Positions 57,315-64,000 of a stretch of DNA of 64,000 nucleotides are shown in pieces. Location: contig NZ_PNCI01000016.1 of NCBI RefSeq assembly GCF_005887095.1, forward strand, positions 124,001 to 188,000, written 5' to 3'. Origin of the DNA: Pseudoalteromonas rubra. GTDB taxonomy: Bacteria > Pseudomonadota > Gammaproteobacteria > Enterobacterales > Alteromonadaceae. The notes beneath the pieces were generated by a model. It searched no databases. It had not been told where the DNA came from and saw only the letters and a list, made by a program, of their open reading frames with translations. Positions within the stretch are counted from its first letter, which is position 1. Every line of letters begins with the position of its first letter. The position numbers and the translations under genes were made by a program.

Positions 57315-58715
57315 ATGAAAAATGTTTGGCTTGTCGATGATGACGCCTCTATTCGCTTTGTTCTGGAAAAAGCGCTGGCCCGTGCGGACTTTCAAACTGA
57401 GAGCTTCTCCAACGGCCAGGATGTGCTCACAGCCCTGACCTATGATCAACCCGCTGTGCTGATCTCAGACGTCAGGATGCCAGGCATAGACGGTATGGCA
57501 CTGCTCGAAGAAATAGCCGAACAACACCCAAACCTGCCGGTCATCATTATGACTGCCCATTCCGATCTGGATTCCGCAGTCAACGCCTTCCAAAAAGGGG
57601 CCTTTGAGTACCTGGCTAAGCCATTCGATCTCGATGAAGCAGTCTCTTTGGTTGAGCGCGCCTATCAGGCAAGCTCACAGAATAATAAGGCCAGACGACC
57701 CAGCAACAATGCCAAACAACCCGACATCATTGGTGAAGCACCAGCCATGCAGGAAGTTTTTCGCGCCATAGGTAAACTGTCTGTCTCCAGCATGAGCGTG
57801 CTGATTAACGGAGAATCCGGCACAGGTAAGGAGCTGGTCGCAGGTGCTTTACACAATCATAGCCCACGCAAAGAGCAGCCATTTATCGCACTCAACATGG
57901 CCGCCATTCCCAAAGATTTGGTCGAATCTGAACTGTTTGGCCATGAAAAAGGCGCCTTTACCGGTGCTGACAGCATTCGCCGAGGGCGGTTTGAGCAAGC
58001 TAATGGCGGCACGCTGTTTCTGGATGAGATAGGCGATATGCCACTGGATGTTCAGACGCGGTTATTGCGGGTGCTGGCTGATGGCGAGTTCTATCGTGTC
58101 GGCGGTCACCACAGTGTGAAAGTGGATGTGCGGATCATCGCAGCCACACACCAGGATCTGGAGCGACTGGTTGAACAGGGGGAGTTTCGTGAGGACTTGT
58201 TCCATCGCCTGAATGTTGTCAGGCTCAAGCTCCCACCGCTGCGAGAACGTCGTGAAGACATTGCCAAGTTAAGCGAGAACTTTCTGGCTCGCAGTGCAAA
58301 AGAGTTGAAAGTACCCAGTAAAGTATTGACTCAAGAAGCGCTTAGCGTCATGCAGGCATTTCACTGGCCAGGTAATGTACGTCAGCTTGAAAACAGCTGC
58401 CGCTGGCTAACGGTGATGGCACCAGGCGATGTTATCAATGTCGCTGACCTGCCAGAAGAGCTGAACCAACCTGTACAACTTAGCTCGACCGATGCCATTG
58501 AGGGTGACTGGTTGGATGCCTTCCAGCATTGGCTGGAGCAGGAATTGCATCAGGGAAAAGAAGACATCTGGCCTCAGGTTCAGGCACAGCTCGAAACCAG
58601 ATTGATCAAAACAGCACTGGCCGTGTGCCATGGCCACAAGCAAGAAGCAGCCCTGAAAATCGGCTGGGGACGCAATACTCTGACGAGAAAGCTGAAAGAG
58701 CGCAACTTTACCTGA
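57315..58715 (+). CDS. glnG: Nitrogen regulation response regulator NtrC
   Basis: 466 aa from the ATG at 57315; E. coli NtrC is 469 aa. An upstream in-frame start at 57162 would run inside ntrB and is not needed. Receiver domain with [11 protein letters not shown] and phospho-Asp near 52 ([12 protein letters not shown]); sigma-54 activating AAA domain with Walker [12 protein letters not shown] and the sigma-54-contact loop [14 protein letters not shown]-terminal Fis-type helix-turn-helix ([17 protein letters not shown]). It should bind the three dyads found at glnA and ntrB. Confidence 0.97.
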   Translation: MKNVWLVDDDASIRFVLEKALARADFQTESFSNGQDVLTALTYDQPAVLISDVRMPGIDGMALLEEIAEQHPNLPVIIMTAHSDLDSAVNAFQKGAFEYLAKPFDLDEAVSLVERAYQASSQNNKARRPSNNAKQPDIIGEAPAMQEVFRAIGKLSVSSMSVLINGESGTGKELVAGALHNHSPRKEQPFIALNMAAIPKDLVESELFGHEKGAFTGADSIRRGRFEQANGGTLFLDEIGDMPLDVQTRLLRVLADGEFYRVGGHHSVKVDVRIIAATHQDLERLVEQGEFREDLFHRLNVVRLKLPPLRERREDIAKLSENFLARSAKELKVPSKVLTQEALSVMQAFHWPGNVRQLENSCRWLTVMAPGDVINVADLPEELNQPVQLSSTDAIEGDWLDAFQHWLEQELHQGKEDIWPQVQAQLETRLIKTALAVCHGHKQEAALKIGWGRNTLTRKLKERNFT

Positions 58716-58829
58716 GTGTACTGACAGCTGTATGAAAAAACATCACTTGTTCCTGAAAGCTTGAATCCGTACTTTTAATACGTGCCTCAGCACATAAAAA
58801 GAACGAAATACAACATTTAAGGAACGACC

Positions 58830-59006
58830 ATGAAAATCAGATTACAGAAGAAATCGCTCAAACGCTTGAACAACAAAACGCCACTGGCTCAGGAGCTGAC
58901 GCCACAAGCCGCAGGTGGTATGTATGCCAGCTCGCCTTACAACCCCGGATGTATGAGCTACAAGGGGCTCACTTGCCCAACCTCTCCGTATGATCCGGGC
59001 TGCTAA
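58830..59006 (+). CDS. Small cysteine-containing peptide with double-Gly leader, putative RiPP precursor
   Basis: 58 aa; AAGGA at 58819-58823 is well placed. The basic leader starts MKIRLQKKSLKRLNN and reaches a Gly-Gly at residues 29-30 (QAAGG). The remaining 28 residues have three Cys (41, 49, 58) and a repeated element, SPYNPGC and SPYDPGC, the second forming the C-terminus. The layout resembles short modified-peptide (lanthipeptide- or bacteriocin-like) precursors of Pseudoalteromonas, and the leader pattern is shared with the gene at 59718. No modification enzyme or dedicated peptidase/exporter is next to it. Function is inferred; that it is a real gene is likely because of the start signal and the paralogue. 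Confidence 0.72.
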   Translation: MKIRLQKKSLKRLNNKTPLAQELTPQAAGGMYASSPYNPGCMSYKGLTCPTSPYDPGC

Positions 59007-59017
59007 TTGCGTATCCG

Positions 59018-59043
59018 ACTGCCGGGCGGCAGCCCGGCAGTTT
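59018..59043 (+). terminator. GC-rich hairpin after the first small peptide
   Basis: ACTGCCGGGC-GGCA-GCCCGGCAGT is a perfect 10-bp stem with a short TTT after it. The T-run is weak, so termination may be partial, but the hairpin clearly delimits the peptide gene. Confidence 0.6.
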
Positions 59044-59121
59044 CTGCACCGGCTTCTGCCTTGACCCTACAGTAAAAAGCAAGCACTATGCAGTCATATA
59101 GATCCGAACTTGCTGTTTACT

Positions 59122-59580
59122 ATGAAACTACTGGAGCATATCCCACTGATCAAACAGTTGGAAATTCTCAACAGACTGGCCTTCTTTAAAGAGTTTACCC
59201 TGTCTGAACGTCAGGTACTGCTGGAGTCCTTTAGTCACCTGTATCTGGTCAGTAAAGACAGACATGCATTTCGGCGCTTTGACAAAGACAATCGACTCTA
59301 CATTGTGCTCAGCGGCGAGCTGTCAATCTACACTCAGGATCAGCACCATGCGATTGGCAAAGTCGGTCCGGGTGAATTCCTCGGAGAAGGGGCGTTCATA
59401 ACCCATAGGGAGCGCAGCACCAGTGCGCAGGCAACCAAAGACTCCATTTTACTGGCAGTCACACCCGATGCACTGACTCGACTGCCCAATGTGATCAGAG
59501 AAAAAATCAAGGATAAGATCATAGATGGAATGAGTGCGCGGATCAGTCAACTCAACCATTATATTGAAGACCATTTATAA
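59122..59580 (+). CDS. Cyclic-nucleotide-binding-domain protein
   Basis: 152 aa from the ATG at 59122; a TTG four codons earlier is possible. Almost the whole protein is one cNMP-binding beta-roll: LAFFKEFTLSERQVLLESF, then LYIVLSGELSIYTQD, GPGEFLGEGAFITHRERSTSAQA (a phosphate-binding-cassette-like stretch) and a C-terminal helix. There is no DNA-binding domain or catalytic domain. It sits between the two small peptide genes, so it may regulate or assist them. The phosphate-binding cassette matches only in part, so nucleotide binding is not assured. Confidence 0.8.
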   Translation: MKLLEHIPLIKQLEILNRLAFFKEFTLSERQVLLESFSHLYLVSKDRHAFRRFDKDNRLYIVLSGELSIYTQDQHHAIGKVGPGEFLGEGAFITHRERSTSAQATKDSILLAVTPDALTRLPNVIREKIKDKIIDGMSARISQLNHYIEDHL

Positions 59581-59645
59581 CTGGAGAGCCTGATGCTGAG
59601 TGCACTCGCTGACCTAAACCAAGGAAAAGCCTTTCTGGTTAAAAA

Positions 59646-59668
59646 AATCTCAATTGTCAACTGAGATT
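59646..59668. repeat. Short inverted repeat before the second small peptide
   Basis: AATCTCA and TGAGATT are separated by nine bases, with an A-run on the left. It could act as a weak hairpin or an operator in front of the second peptide gene. No stronger claim is possible. Confidence 0.35.
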
Positions 59669-59717
59669 CCCCGCAGATATGATGGACCTGTTCAAACCAC
59701 ACTATAAGGACAGCACG

Positions 59718-59903
59718 ATGAAACCGACTCTATCAAAAAAATCCATCAAGCGACTTAACCAGACACCACTGGACAACCAGCAGACTCACGGCGTTGCCGG
59801 TGGTAACAGCCAAGCACCGACAACCTGCCCACATACACAACCCGCCTGGCACTGTATGAGCTATCTGGGTTGCGTCAGCAACAAGCCTCAGTACGGCTGC
59901 TGA
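59718..59903 (+). CDS. Second small cysteine-containing peptide with double-Gly leader, putative RiPP precursor
   Basis: 61 aa; AAGGA at 59706-59710 decides this ATG over an in-frame one 39 bases upstream. The leader MKPTLSKKSIKRLNQ matches the first peptide (KKS-[LI]-KRLN) and ends in VAGG (residues 26-29). The following 32 residues hold four Cys (37, 46, 52, 61), a CMSY element also present in the first peptide and a C-terminal GC as in the first. No modifying enzyme is adjacent on the same strand. Likely a paralogous precursor; product and maturation are unknown. Confidence 0.72.
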   Translation: MKPTLSKKSIKRLNQTPLDNQQTHGVAGGNSQAPTTCPHTQPAWHCMSYLGCVSNKPQYGC

Positions 59904-59917
59904 TACCAAAGTACATT

Positions 59918-59945
59918 AAAAAGGCGTCTAACCAGACGCCTTTTT
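59918..59945. terminator. Bidirectional intrinsic terminator
   Basis: AAAAAGGCGTCT-AACC-AGACGCCTTTTT is a perfect 12-bp stem including the A/T flanks. It lies between the small peptide gene (plus) and the PLP-enzyme gene (minus) and can serve both. Confidence 0.92.
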
Positions 59946-59949
59946 GTGA

Positions 59950-61188
59950 TTACTGTGCCAGTAACGTTTCGAAGTGGCCAAACAAAGTGTCCAGCTCTTC
60001 AATCGTGTTATAGTGCATACAGCCAATCCGCACCACACCGCCGCTTTCCATCACGCCGAGCTGCTCACACAAACCCTGCGCGTAGAAGTTACCATCCCAG
60101 ACACATATATGCTGCTTGCCCAGATACTCGGATACAGTGCGCGGTGCAATGCCCTCAAAGGTCAGTGCAAAGGTCGGTGTGCGCTCTGCCAGACGAGAGG
60201 TGTCTGAGATACCAAACAAGCGGATCTGCGGGAATGCCTGCAAGCGTGATAAGAAGTACTCACTCAACGCCATTTCATGGGCTTTGGTATTGGCAAAAGC
60301 CACCCCTAAACGTTCACGTCGTGGGGTATCTTCAGGCAGTCCGCTCAATGACGCAATGTAATCGATAGCGGCGACAACGCCAGCCAGACCTTCAAAGCTC
60401 TGTGTACCAGTTTCCCAGCGACCTGGCACAACGTCTTTTGCCGGTTCAACTTTATAAGGCGTAAAGCCAGCAAGGTGCGCCATTTTGCCGTATACCACGC
60501 CCACATGAGGACCGAAAAACTTATACACCGAACAGGCCAGGAAGTCACAATCCAGCGCCTGTACATCGATAAGTTCATGCGGCGCATAATGTACTGCATC
60601 CACATATACTAAAGCACCAAATTGGTGCGCCAGCTCAACTATCTGTTTAATGTCGTTAATTGAGCCTGTCGTGTTAGATGCATAGGTCACCGCCACCAGC
60701 TTAGTCTTATTGCTAAGCAAACTGCGGAAGTGATCCATATCCAGTGTACAATCGGCTTCATTCACTTTAACCGCTTGGACACTGGCACCTTTGTCTTCAG
60801 CGGCCTGACGCCATGATGACACATTCGAGAAATGGTCGGCGTTAGTGACAATCACTTCATCACCCGGCTGCCAGTCGCGCGAGATGGCACGGCTGAAGCT
60901 AAAGGTCAGACTGGTCATGTTAGCACCAAACACAATCTGCTCTTTGGCCGGGGCGTTAAGCAGATCCGCCACAGCCTGACGCGCATTATTCATCAGCTCA
61001 ACGGTCTTATCGCTGGAGAAAAACGCTCCACCAAGGTTTGAGTTAAAGTAACCCAGATAAGCAGACATGGCACTCAAAACCGACTGAGGAACTTGTGAGC
61101 CACCCGGACCATCGAGGAAAATAGGTGAATGACCAGCCACTTGCTGCATTAGCGCAGGAAACTGACGACGCACTTGATTCAGATTCAT
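59950..61188 (-). CDS. Class V aminotransferase / cysteine-desulfurase-like PLP enzyme
   Basis: 412 aa, fold type I PLP enzyme of the cysteine-desulfurase-like family. FLDGPGGSQVPQSVL lies at the N-terminus, the cofactor-binding stretch YVDAVHYAPHE contains the usual Asp, and the Schiff-base Lys is K223 in SVYKFFGPH. No Cys-containing active-site loop like that of IscS/SufS is evident, so true desulfurase activity is doubtful. The only other gene in the operon, a 2OG-Fe oxygenase, ends nine bases upstream. The pair may act on one amino acid in sequence, for example hydroxylation followed by a PLP-dependent step. Confidence 0.85.
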   Translation of the reverse strand: MNLNQVRRQFPALMQQVAGHSPIFLDGPGGSQVPQSVLSAMSAYLGYFNSNLGGAFFSSDKTVELMNNARQAVADLLNAPAKEQIVFGANMTSLTFSFSRAISRDWQPGDEVIVTNADHFSNVSSWRQAAEDKGASVQAVKVNEADCTLDMDHFRSLLSNKTKLVAVTYASNTTGSINDIKQIVELAHQFGALVYVDAVHYAPHELIDVQALDCDFLACSVYKFFGPHVGVVYGKMAHLAGFTPYKVEPAKDVVPGRWETGTQSFEGLAGVVAAIDYIASLSGLPEDTPRRERLGVAFANTKAHEMALSEYFLSRLQAFPQIRLFGISDTSRLAERTPTFALTFEGIAPRTVSEYLGKQHICVWDGNFYAQGLCEQLGVMESGGVVRIGCMHYNTIEELDTLFGHFETLLAQ

Positions 61189-61197
61189 AGCAGCCTC

Positions 61198-61830
61198 TTA
61201 CGCGGTAAACACGAAGCAGTCCAGGTATCCTGTCTGCGTTGCATCCAACTTATTCATTGGTGTCGCGTTGTGCCACACCTCACGGTCATTGACCAAAGCG
61301 AACAGACCATCTTTGATCTCCATCTTAAAGCATGGCTCTGCCTCTTTGTGTTCATACACCAGCAGCTCACCACCTGCGATGTTCTCATGAGAAACACCAC
61401 ATACACACACATGATCGAAACCATCCTGATGCACACCCTCTGGAGCTGGCGGTGTATCGCTCTCAATGGCCAACATGCGGAACTGGTGTACTTCAATATC
61501 ACGCTCATCACTGATGCCTGTCATTGCTTTAAACTCATTCAGCAGATGTTTAAAACCGTCACTGTGGATCAGCTCATCTTCCAGGTTTTCATACACGCGC
61601 TCAACATTACCCTGAAAGGTATTGATTGAGTCGTCCTGGACAAAGGCTTTGGTCGGCTGCAATGCCACCTCGCCACCGGCGAATTTCAATACAGAGTAAC
61701 GGCGTTTTCTGAATGCGCCGTCTGCATACGGGTTATCTGGCAGACGGTTAAACGAGGGTTTAACGGCATCGATCTGCGCTTGTTGAATAAAACGAAGTTG
61801 TAGCAAATTCTGGTTGTTTACTGCGGTCAT
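61198..61830 (-). CDS. 2OG-Fe dioxygenase family protein (isoleucine-dioxygenase-like)
   Basis: 210 aa from the ATG at 61830, which has a GCGAGAG ribosome-binding stretch; a TTG start 24 bases upstream is less likely. It resembles the 2OG-Fe dioxygenase family that includes bacterial L-isoleucine dioxygenase. VHQDGFDHVCVCG contains the iron-binding H134-x-D136, VWHNATPM the distal H187, and an Arg in the tail region is less clear. Members hydroxylate free amino acids. It is the first gene of a two-gene operon with the PLP enzyme. The substrate here is unknown. Confidence 0.82.
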   Translation of the reverse strand: MTAVNNQNLLQLRFIQQAQIDAVKPSFNRLPDNPYADGAFRKRRYSVLKFAGGEVALQPTKAFVQDDSINTFQGNVERVYENLEDELIHSDGFKHLLNEFKAMTGISDERDIEVHQFRMLAIESDTPPAPEGVHQDGFDHVCVCGVSHENIAGGELLVYEHKEAEPCFKMEIKDGLFALVNDREVWHNATPMNKLDATQTGYLDCFVFTA

Positions 61831-62345
61831 TTTGCTCTCGCCTAGGGATGACAATTTGGCGGTGATCTTAATCCATTTTAAAGGGAATTGTGATTTTGAA
61901 TCTGTTTATTTAGTCGGTTTAAAAGAATAATTAGCCTGTTTTTTGCAATTTTTTAAATCAAAAATACATAACCGATAGGTTCACTGTTTATTGAATACAA
62001 AAACGCGATCTACACTCCCCCGACAATGGACTCAACCGATATACACAGCAAACAACCAGGCGCCTGCTGTTCCATCGTCTCTGCCGTATCGAGCACAGGA
62101 GACGGGCATTTTGACTCTCAAAGTCTAGATTGGAACATAGTGTGGGTGTACGGTGCTATACGCGCTTTATCACCGCCACTCGGGTCGGCCAACACCAGGG
62201 TCACAGGGCTACAGCCTGGTGTTAATTGCCTCCAGCTGTTTGCTAAAACTCAAACGACGCAAACCCCCTAACACAGCCTTTTGCGTCATGTGGAGAAGCT
62301 GAGTTTTGAGTGCCAGTAATAAAGCGATACTGCTTTGTTTGTACC
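61831..62345. other. Intergenic region between outer-membrane protein and dioxygenase operon
   Basis: 515 bases. The left third (61855-62020) is AT-rich and should hold the promoter of the dioxygenase operon (minus strand), although I cannot pick clear hexamers. The right part contains a 9-bp inverted repeat (62191-62223). A possible 81-aa plus-strand reading frame (62026-62271) has no ribosome-binding site and no recognisable sequence, so I do not call it a gene. Confidence 0.5.
62191..62223. repeat. 9-bp inverted repeat
   Basis: AACACCAGG (62191-62199) and CCTGGTGTT (62215-62223) with a 15-base loop, no T-run. It lies downstream of the outer-membrane protein gene (minus strand) and may be a transcript-end hairpin or a binding site. 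Confidence 0.45.
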
Positions 62346-63326
62346 TTAATAACTCCACTGTAACCCTGCTGAAAGAGACACATTGGTATATTCGATATCT
62401 GGCACGGTCCGCCGACTGCCATCTGATTCTGAGATAGCATCACGTTCCTTATAGGACACATCGACCCCGGCCATCACGGCAATGGTTTTAAATACCTGAT
62501 AACGAACGCCCGCACGGCCCTGCATACCCCAACCGTTAAACGTTTCACTGAGTGTTTTTTCTATAGTGCGAGTATTTTGCACCCGTGTATATATCGGGAG
62601 CGTCACTTCAGCATCGGCATACCAGCTGAATTTATTGGCGGTGTTCTGCAATTTACTGTCATACCTGACTCCGACAGCTGCAATAATACTCATTTGATCT
62701 TCAGTCGTTGACACTACAGATTGCAAGTTCCCTGGCAGGCCTTCTAAATCTCCTGTGCCAATGTTGTTTTGCCCGGGCAAATTAAAACGGGCGACCGGAT
62801 CATTCTCGCCACGTGGCGCAGACTGTAAAACCTGATCAAACTGACCTGCACCGGGCTGTGCAAATTGAAAATCCGAGCGGGTGAAACTGGTTGTGAATAC
62901 CCGTCCACCCATAGTCACTTGCAATGCCCGCGTCATGTTATAGGCGGCACTCATCGCAATTTCGTTAGACTTAACTTTAAAGTCGTTGGTCTGCACTGCA
63001 CCAAACTGATGTGTCACTGAGCTGTCGTTGGGGTCAGTGAAATCATGCACATACCAGGTCTCTGTATCCAGGCCTGTGTATATAGTTGCAGCCGTCCCGA
63101 TATAAACCCCCCAGTCATCGTTGATACCAGAATACGAAAGTTGTCGGATAGTCGGGTTTCTAACAGTCGCATCCTGGGTAAGACGACCCAGTCCGCTCAA
63201 ATCATTGAGCGCTTCACTATAATCAATGGACTCAAAGCCAAGCCGGATTTCGCTATAGGATGGATGAGGGGCAGCGGCGGCTGTGCCTGTTACCAAACAG
63301 CACGCCATAATGAACGATTTATTCAT
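62346..63326 (-). CDS. Outer-membrane beta-barrel protein
   Basis: 326 aa from the ATG at 63326, chosen because it starts the signal peptide MNKSFIMACCLVTGTAAAA and has AAGG upstream; a longer frame to 63392 adds a non-secretory N-terminus. The mature part alternates polar and hydrophobic residues in many strands (YNMTRALQVTMGGRVF, YADAEVTLPIYTRVQ) and ends in LSAGLQWSY, whose aromatic C-terminus suits insertion by the BAM machinery. It may belong to a solitary autotransporter-like barrel family, but I cannot place it firmly. It stands alone. Confidence 0.75.
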   Translation of the reverse strand: MNKSFIMACCLVTGTAAAAPHPSYSEIRLGFESIDYSEALNDLSGLGRLTQDATVRNPTIRQLSYSGINDDWGVYIGTAATIYTGLDTETWYVHDFTDPNDSSVTHQFGAVQTNDFKVKSNEIAMSAAYNMTRALQVTMGGRVFTTSFTRSDFQFAQPGAGQFDQVLQSAPRGENDPVARFNLPGQNNIGTGDLEGLPGNLQSVVSTTEDQMSIIAAVGVRYDSKLQNTANKFSWYADAEVTLPIYTRVQNTRTIEKTLSETFNGWGMQGRAGVRYQVFKTIAVMAGVDVSYKERDAISESDGSRRTVPDIEYTNVSLSAGLQWSY

Positions 63327-63565
63327 AGAATTAGACCTTGTGCAGAGTGGACGTGAATGCAACACAAGGAGCATGTAACGATCCCTGGTCACAATTTCTT
63401 ACATCATTGTACAATTTTAATTCAGCTCACTGGATAGTCAAGGCGACCTGCGCAATCAAAAAACACCAGTAAACAATTGAAACGTAAGAAAAAACCACTT
63501 AACACATAGATTATTAAGACGCTTTTTTGATGCACACAAGCGGTATCCGCTCAGCCCCGAAAACT

Positions 63566-63592
63566 AAAAAAGCCAGCACCAGGCTGGCTTTT
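63566..63592 (-). terminator. Intrinsic terminator of acnB
   Basis: AGCCAGC (63571-63577) and GCTGGCT (63583-63589). On the minus strand the hairpin is followed by a T6 run (A6 at 63566-63571 on the plus strand), 15 bases after the acnB stop codon. Confidence 0.88.
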
Positions 63593-63606
63593 CGAACATA
63601 CGACTC

Positions 63607-64000
63607 TTATACGGCCTGCTGAATAATCACACTGTCTGCTTTTTTGGTGTAGTGAGGCATTTTGTGGAAGTTCAGATAGCGATATGTGTCAGCCGCGGTG
63701 GCATTGATCCGCTCGGCATATTCCTGATACTCCACAGGGGTTGGTAATTTACCCATAATCGCTGCCACGGCCGCCAGTTCTGCAGACGCCAGATAAACAT
63801 TGGCACCTGTCCCTAAACGGTTAGGGAAATTACGCGTCGACGTGGACACCACAGTGGCTTTGTCAGCCACCCGAGCCTGGTTACCCATACATAAAGAGCA
63901 TCCTGGCGTTTCGATACGCGCACCAACACGACCATAAATGCCATAGTAGCCTTCGTCCGTTAGCTGATCCCTGTCCATTTTCGTTGGCGGCGCCACCCAC
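63607..64000 (-). CDS. acnB: Aconitate hydratase B, C-terminal part (5' end beyond right edge)
   Basis: About 130 codons of the C-terminus are visible; the frame is open at the right edge. PGCSLCMGNQARVAD holds two of the Cys ligands of the 4Fe-4S cluster. STRNFPNRLGTGANV, ELAAVAAIMGKLPTP and the end TYRYLNFHKM...KKADSVIIQQAV match E. coli AcnB closely. The enzyme converts citrate to isocitrate in the TCA cycle. A terminator follows the stop codon. Confidence 0.97.
   Translation of the reverse strand, partial: WVAPPTKMDRDQLTDEGYYGIYGRVGARIETPGCSLCMGNQARVADKATVVSTSTRNFPNRLGTGANVYLASAELAAVAAIMGKLPTPVEYQEYAERINATAADTYRYLNFHKMPHYTKKADSVIIQQAV

Noticed and set aside
59950..61188. Calling the PLP enzyme a true cysteine desulfurase
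   Set aside because: The catalytic Cys loop of IscS/SufS is not evident and no iron-sulfur genes are nearby.
62026..62271. 81-residue plus-strand open frame between the outer-membrane protein and the dioxygenase operon
   Set aside because: No ribosome-binding site, no recognisable motif, and it spans an inverted repeat; kept only as part of the intergenic description.

Overview
The window looks like a chromosomal segment of a marine gammaproteobacterium of the Alteromonadales, most likely Pseudoalteromonas. The housekeeping genes read as gammaproteobacterial orthologues (AcnB, UvrD, TmcA, TypA, GlnA-NtrB-NtrC, CheV). The glnA-DUF4124-ntrB-ntrC order and the small KK-S-[LI]-K-R-L peptides also fit that group. 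The genus is inferred from sequence style, not from a search.

Positions 1-39992 (minus strand) hold one giant operon for a nonribosomal peptide. Six NRPS genes and one ABC exporter follow each other with overlaps or gaps of less than 10 bases. In transcription order: FAAL-ACP-Cy-A(Cys)-Ox-PCP; C-A-PCP; C-A-PCP-Cy-A(Cys)-PCP-Cy-A(Cys)-PCP; C-A(Ser)-PCP-C-A(Thr-like)-PCP-Cy-A(Cys)-Ox-like-PCP; C-A-PCP; exporter; C-A-PCP-C-A... running off the left edge. Every NRPS after the first begins with a TubC-type docking domain. The expected product is a long N-acylated peptide with up to four Cys-derived thiazoline or thiazole rings, at least one of them probably oxidised.

Positions 40483-44169 (plus strand) are a divergent tailoring operon. 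It encodes a JmjC/cupin_8-type oxygenase, a small membrane protein, two aspartyl/asparaginyl beta-hydroxylase-family oxygenases and a type II thioesterase. An AT-rich 490-base divergent promoter region separates it from the NRPS operon. I do not recognise a characterised compound that matches the whole set.

Positions 44354-58715 are ordinary chromosome. cheV comes first, then a LexA box and a translationally overlapping run uvrD-tmcA-periplasmic binding protein-CheW/CZB protein. typA follows on the opposite strand, then the nitrogen-regulation block glnA-DUF4124-ntrB-ntrC with NtrC sites and a sigma-54 promoter.

Positions 58830-63326 are a small accessory region. Two short cysteine-containing peptides with double-glycine leaders flank a cyclic-nucleotide-binding-domain protein. 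Next to them, on the minus strand, is a PLP enzyme plus 2OG-Fe oxygenase pair, then an outer-membrane beta-barrel. The window ends in the 3' part of acnB (minus strand).
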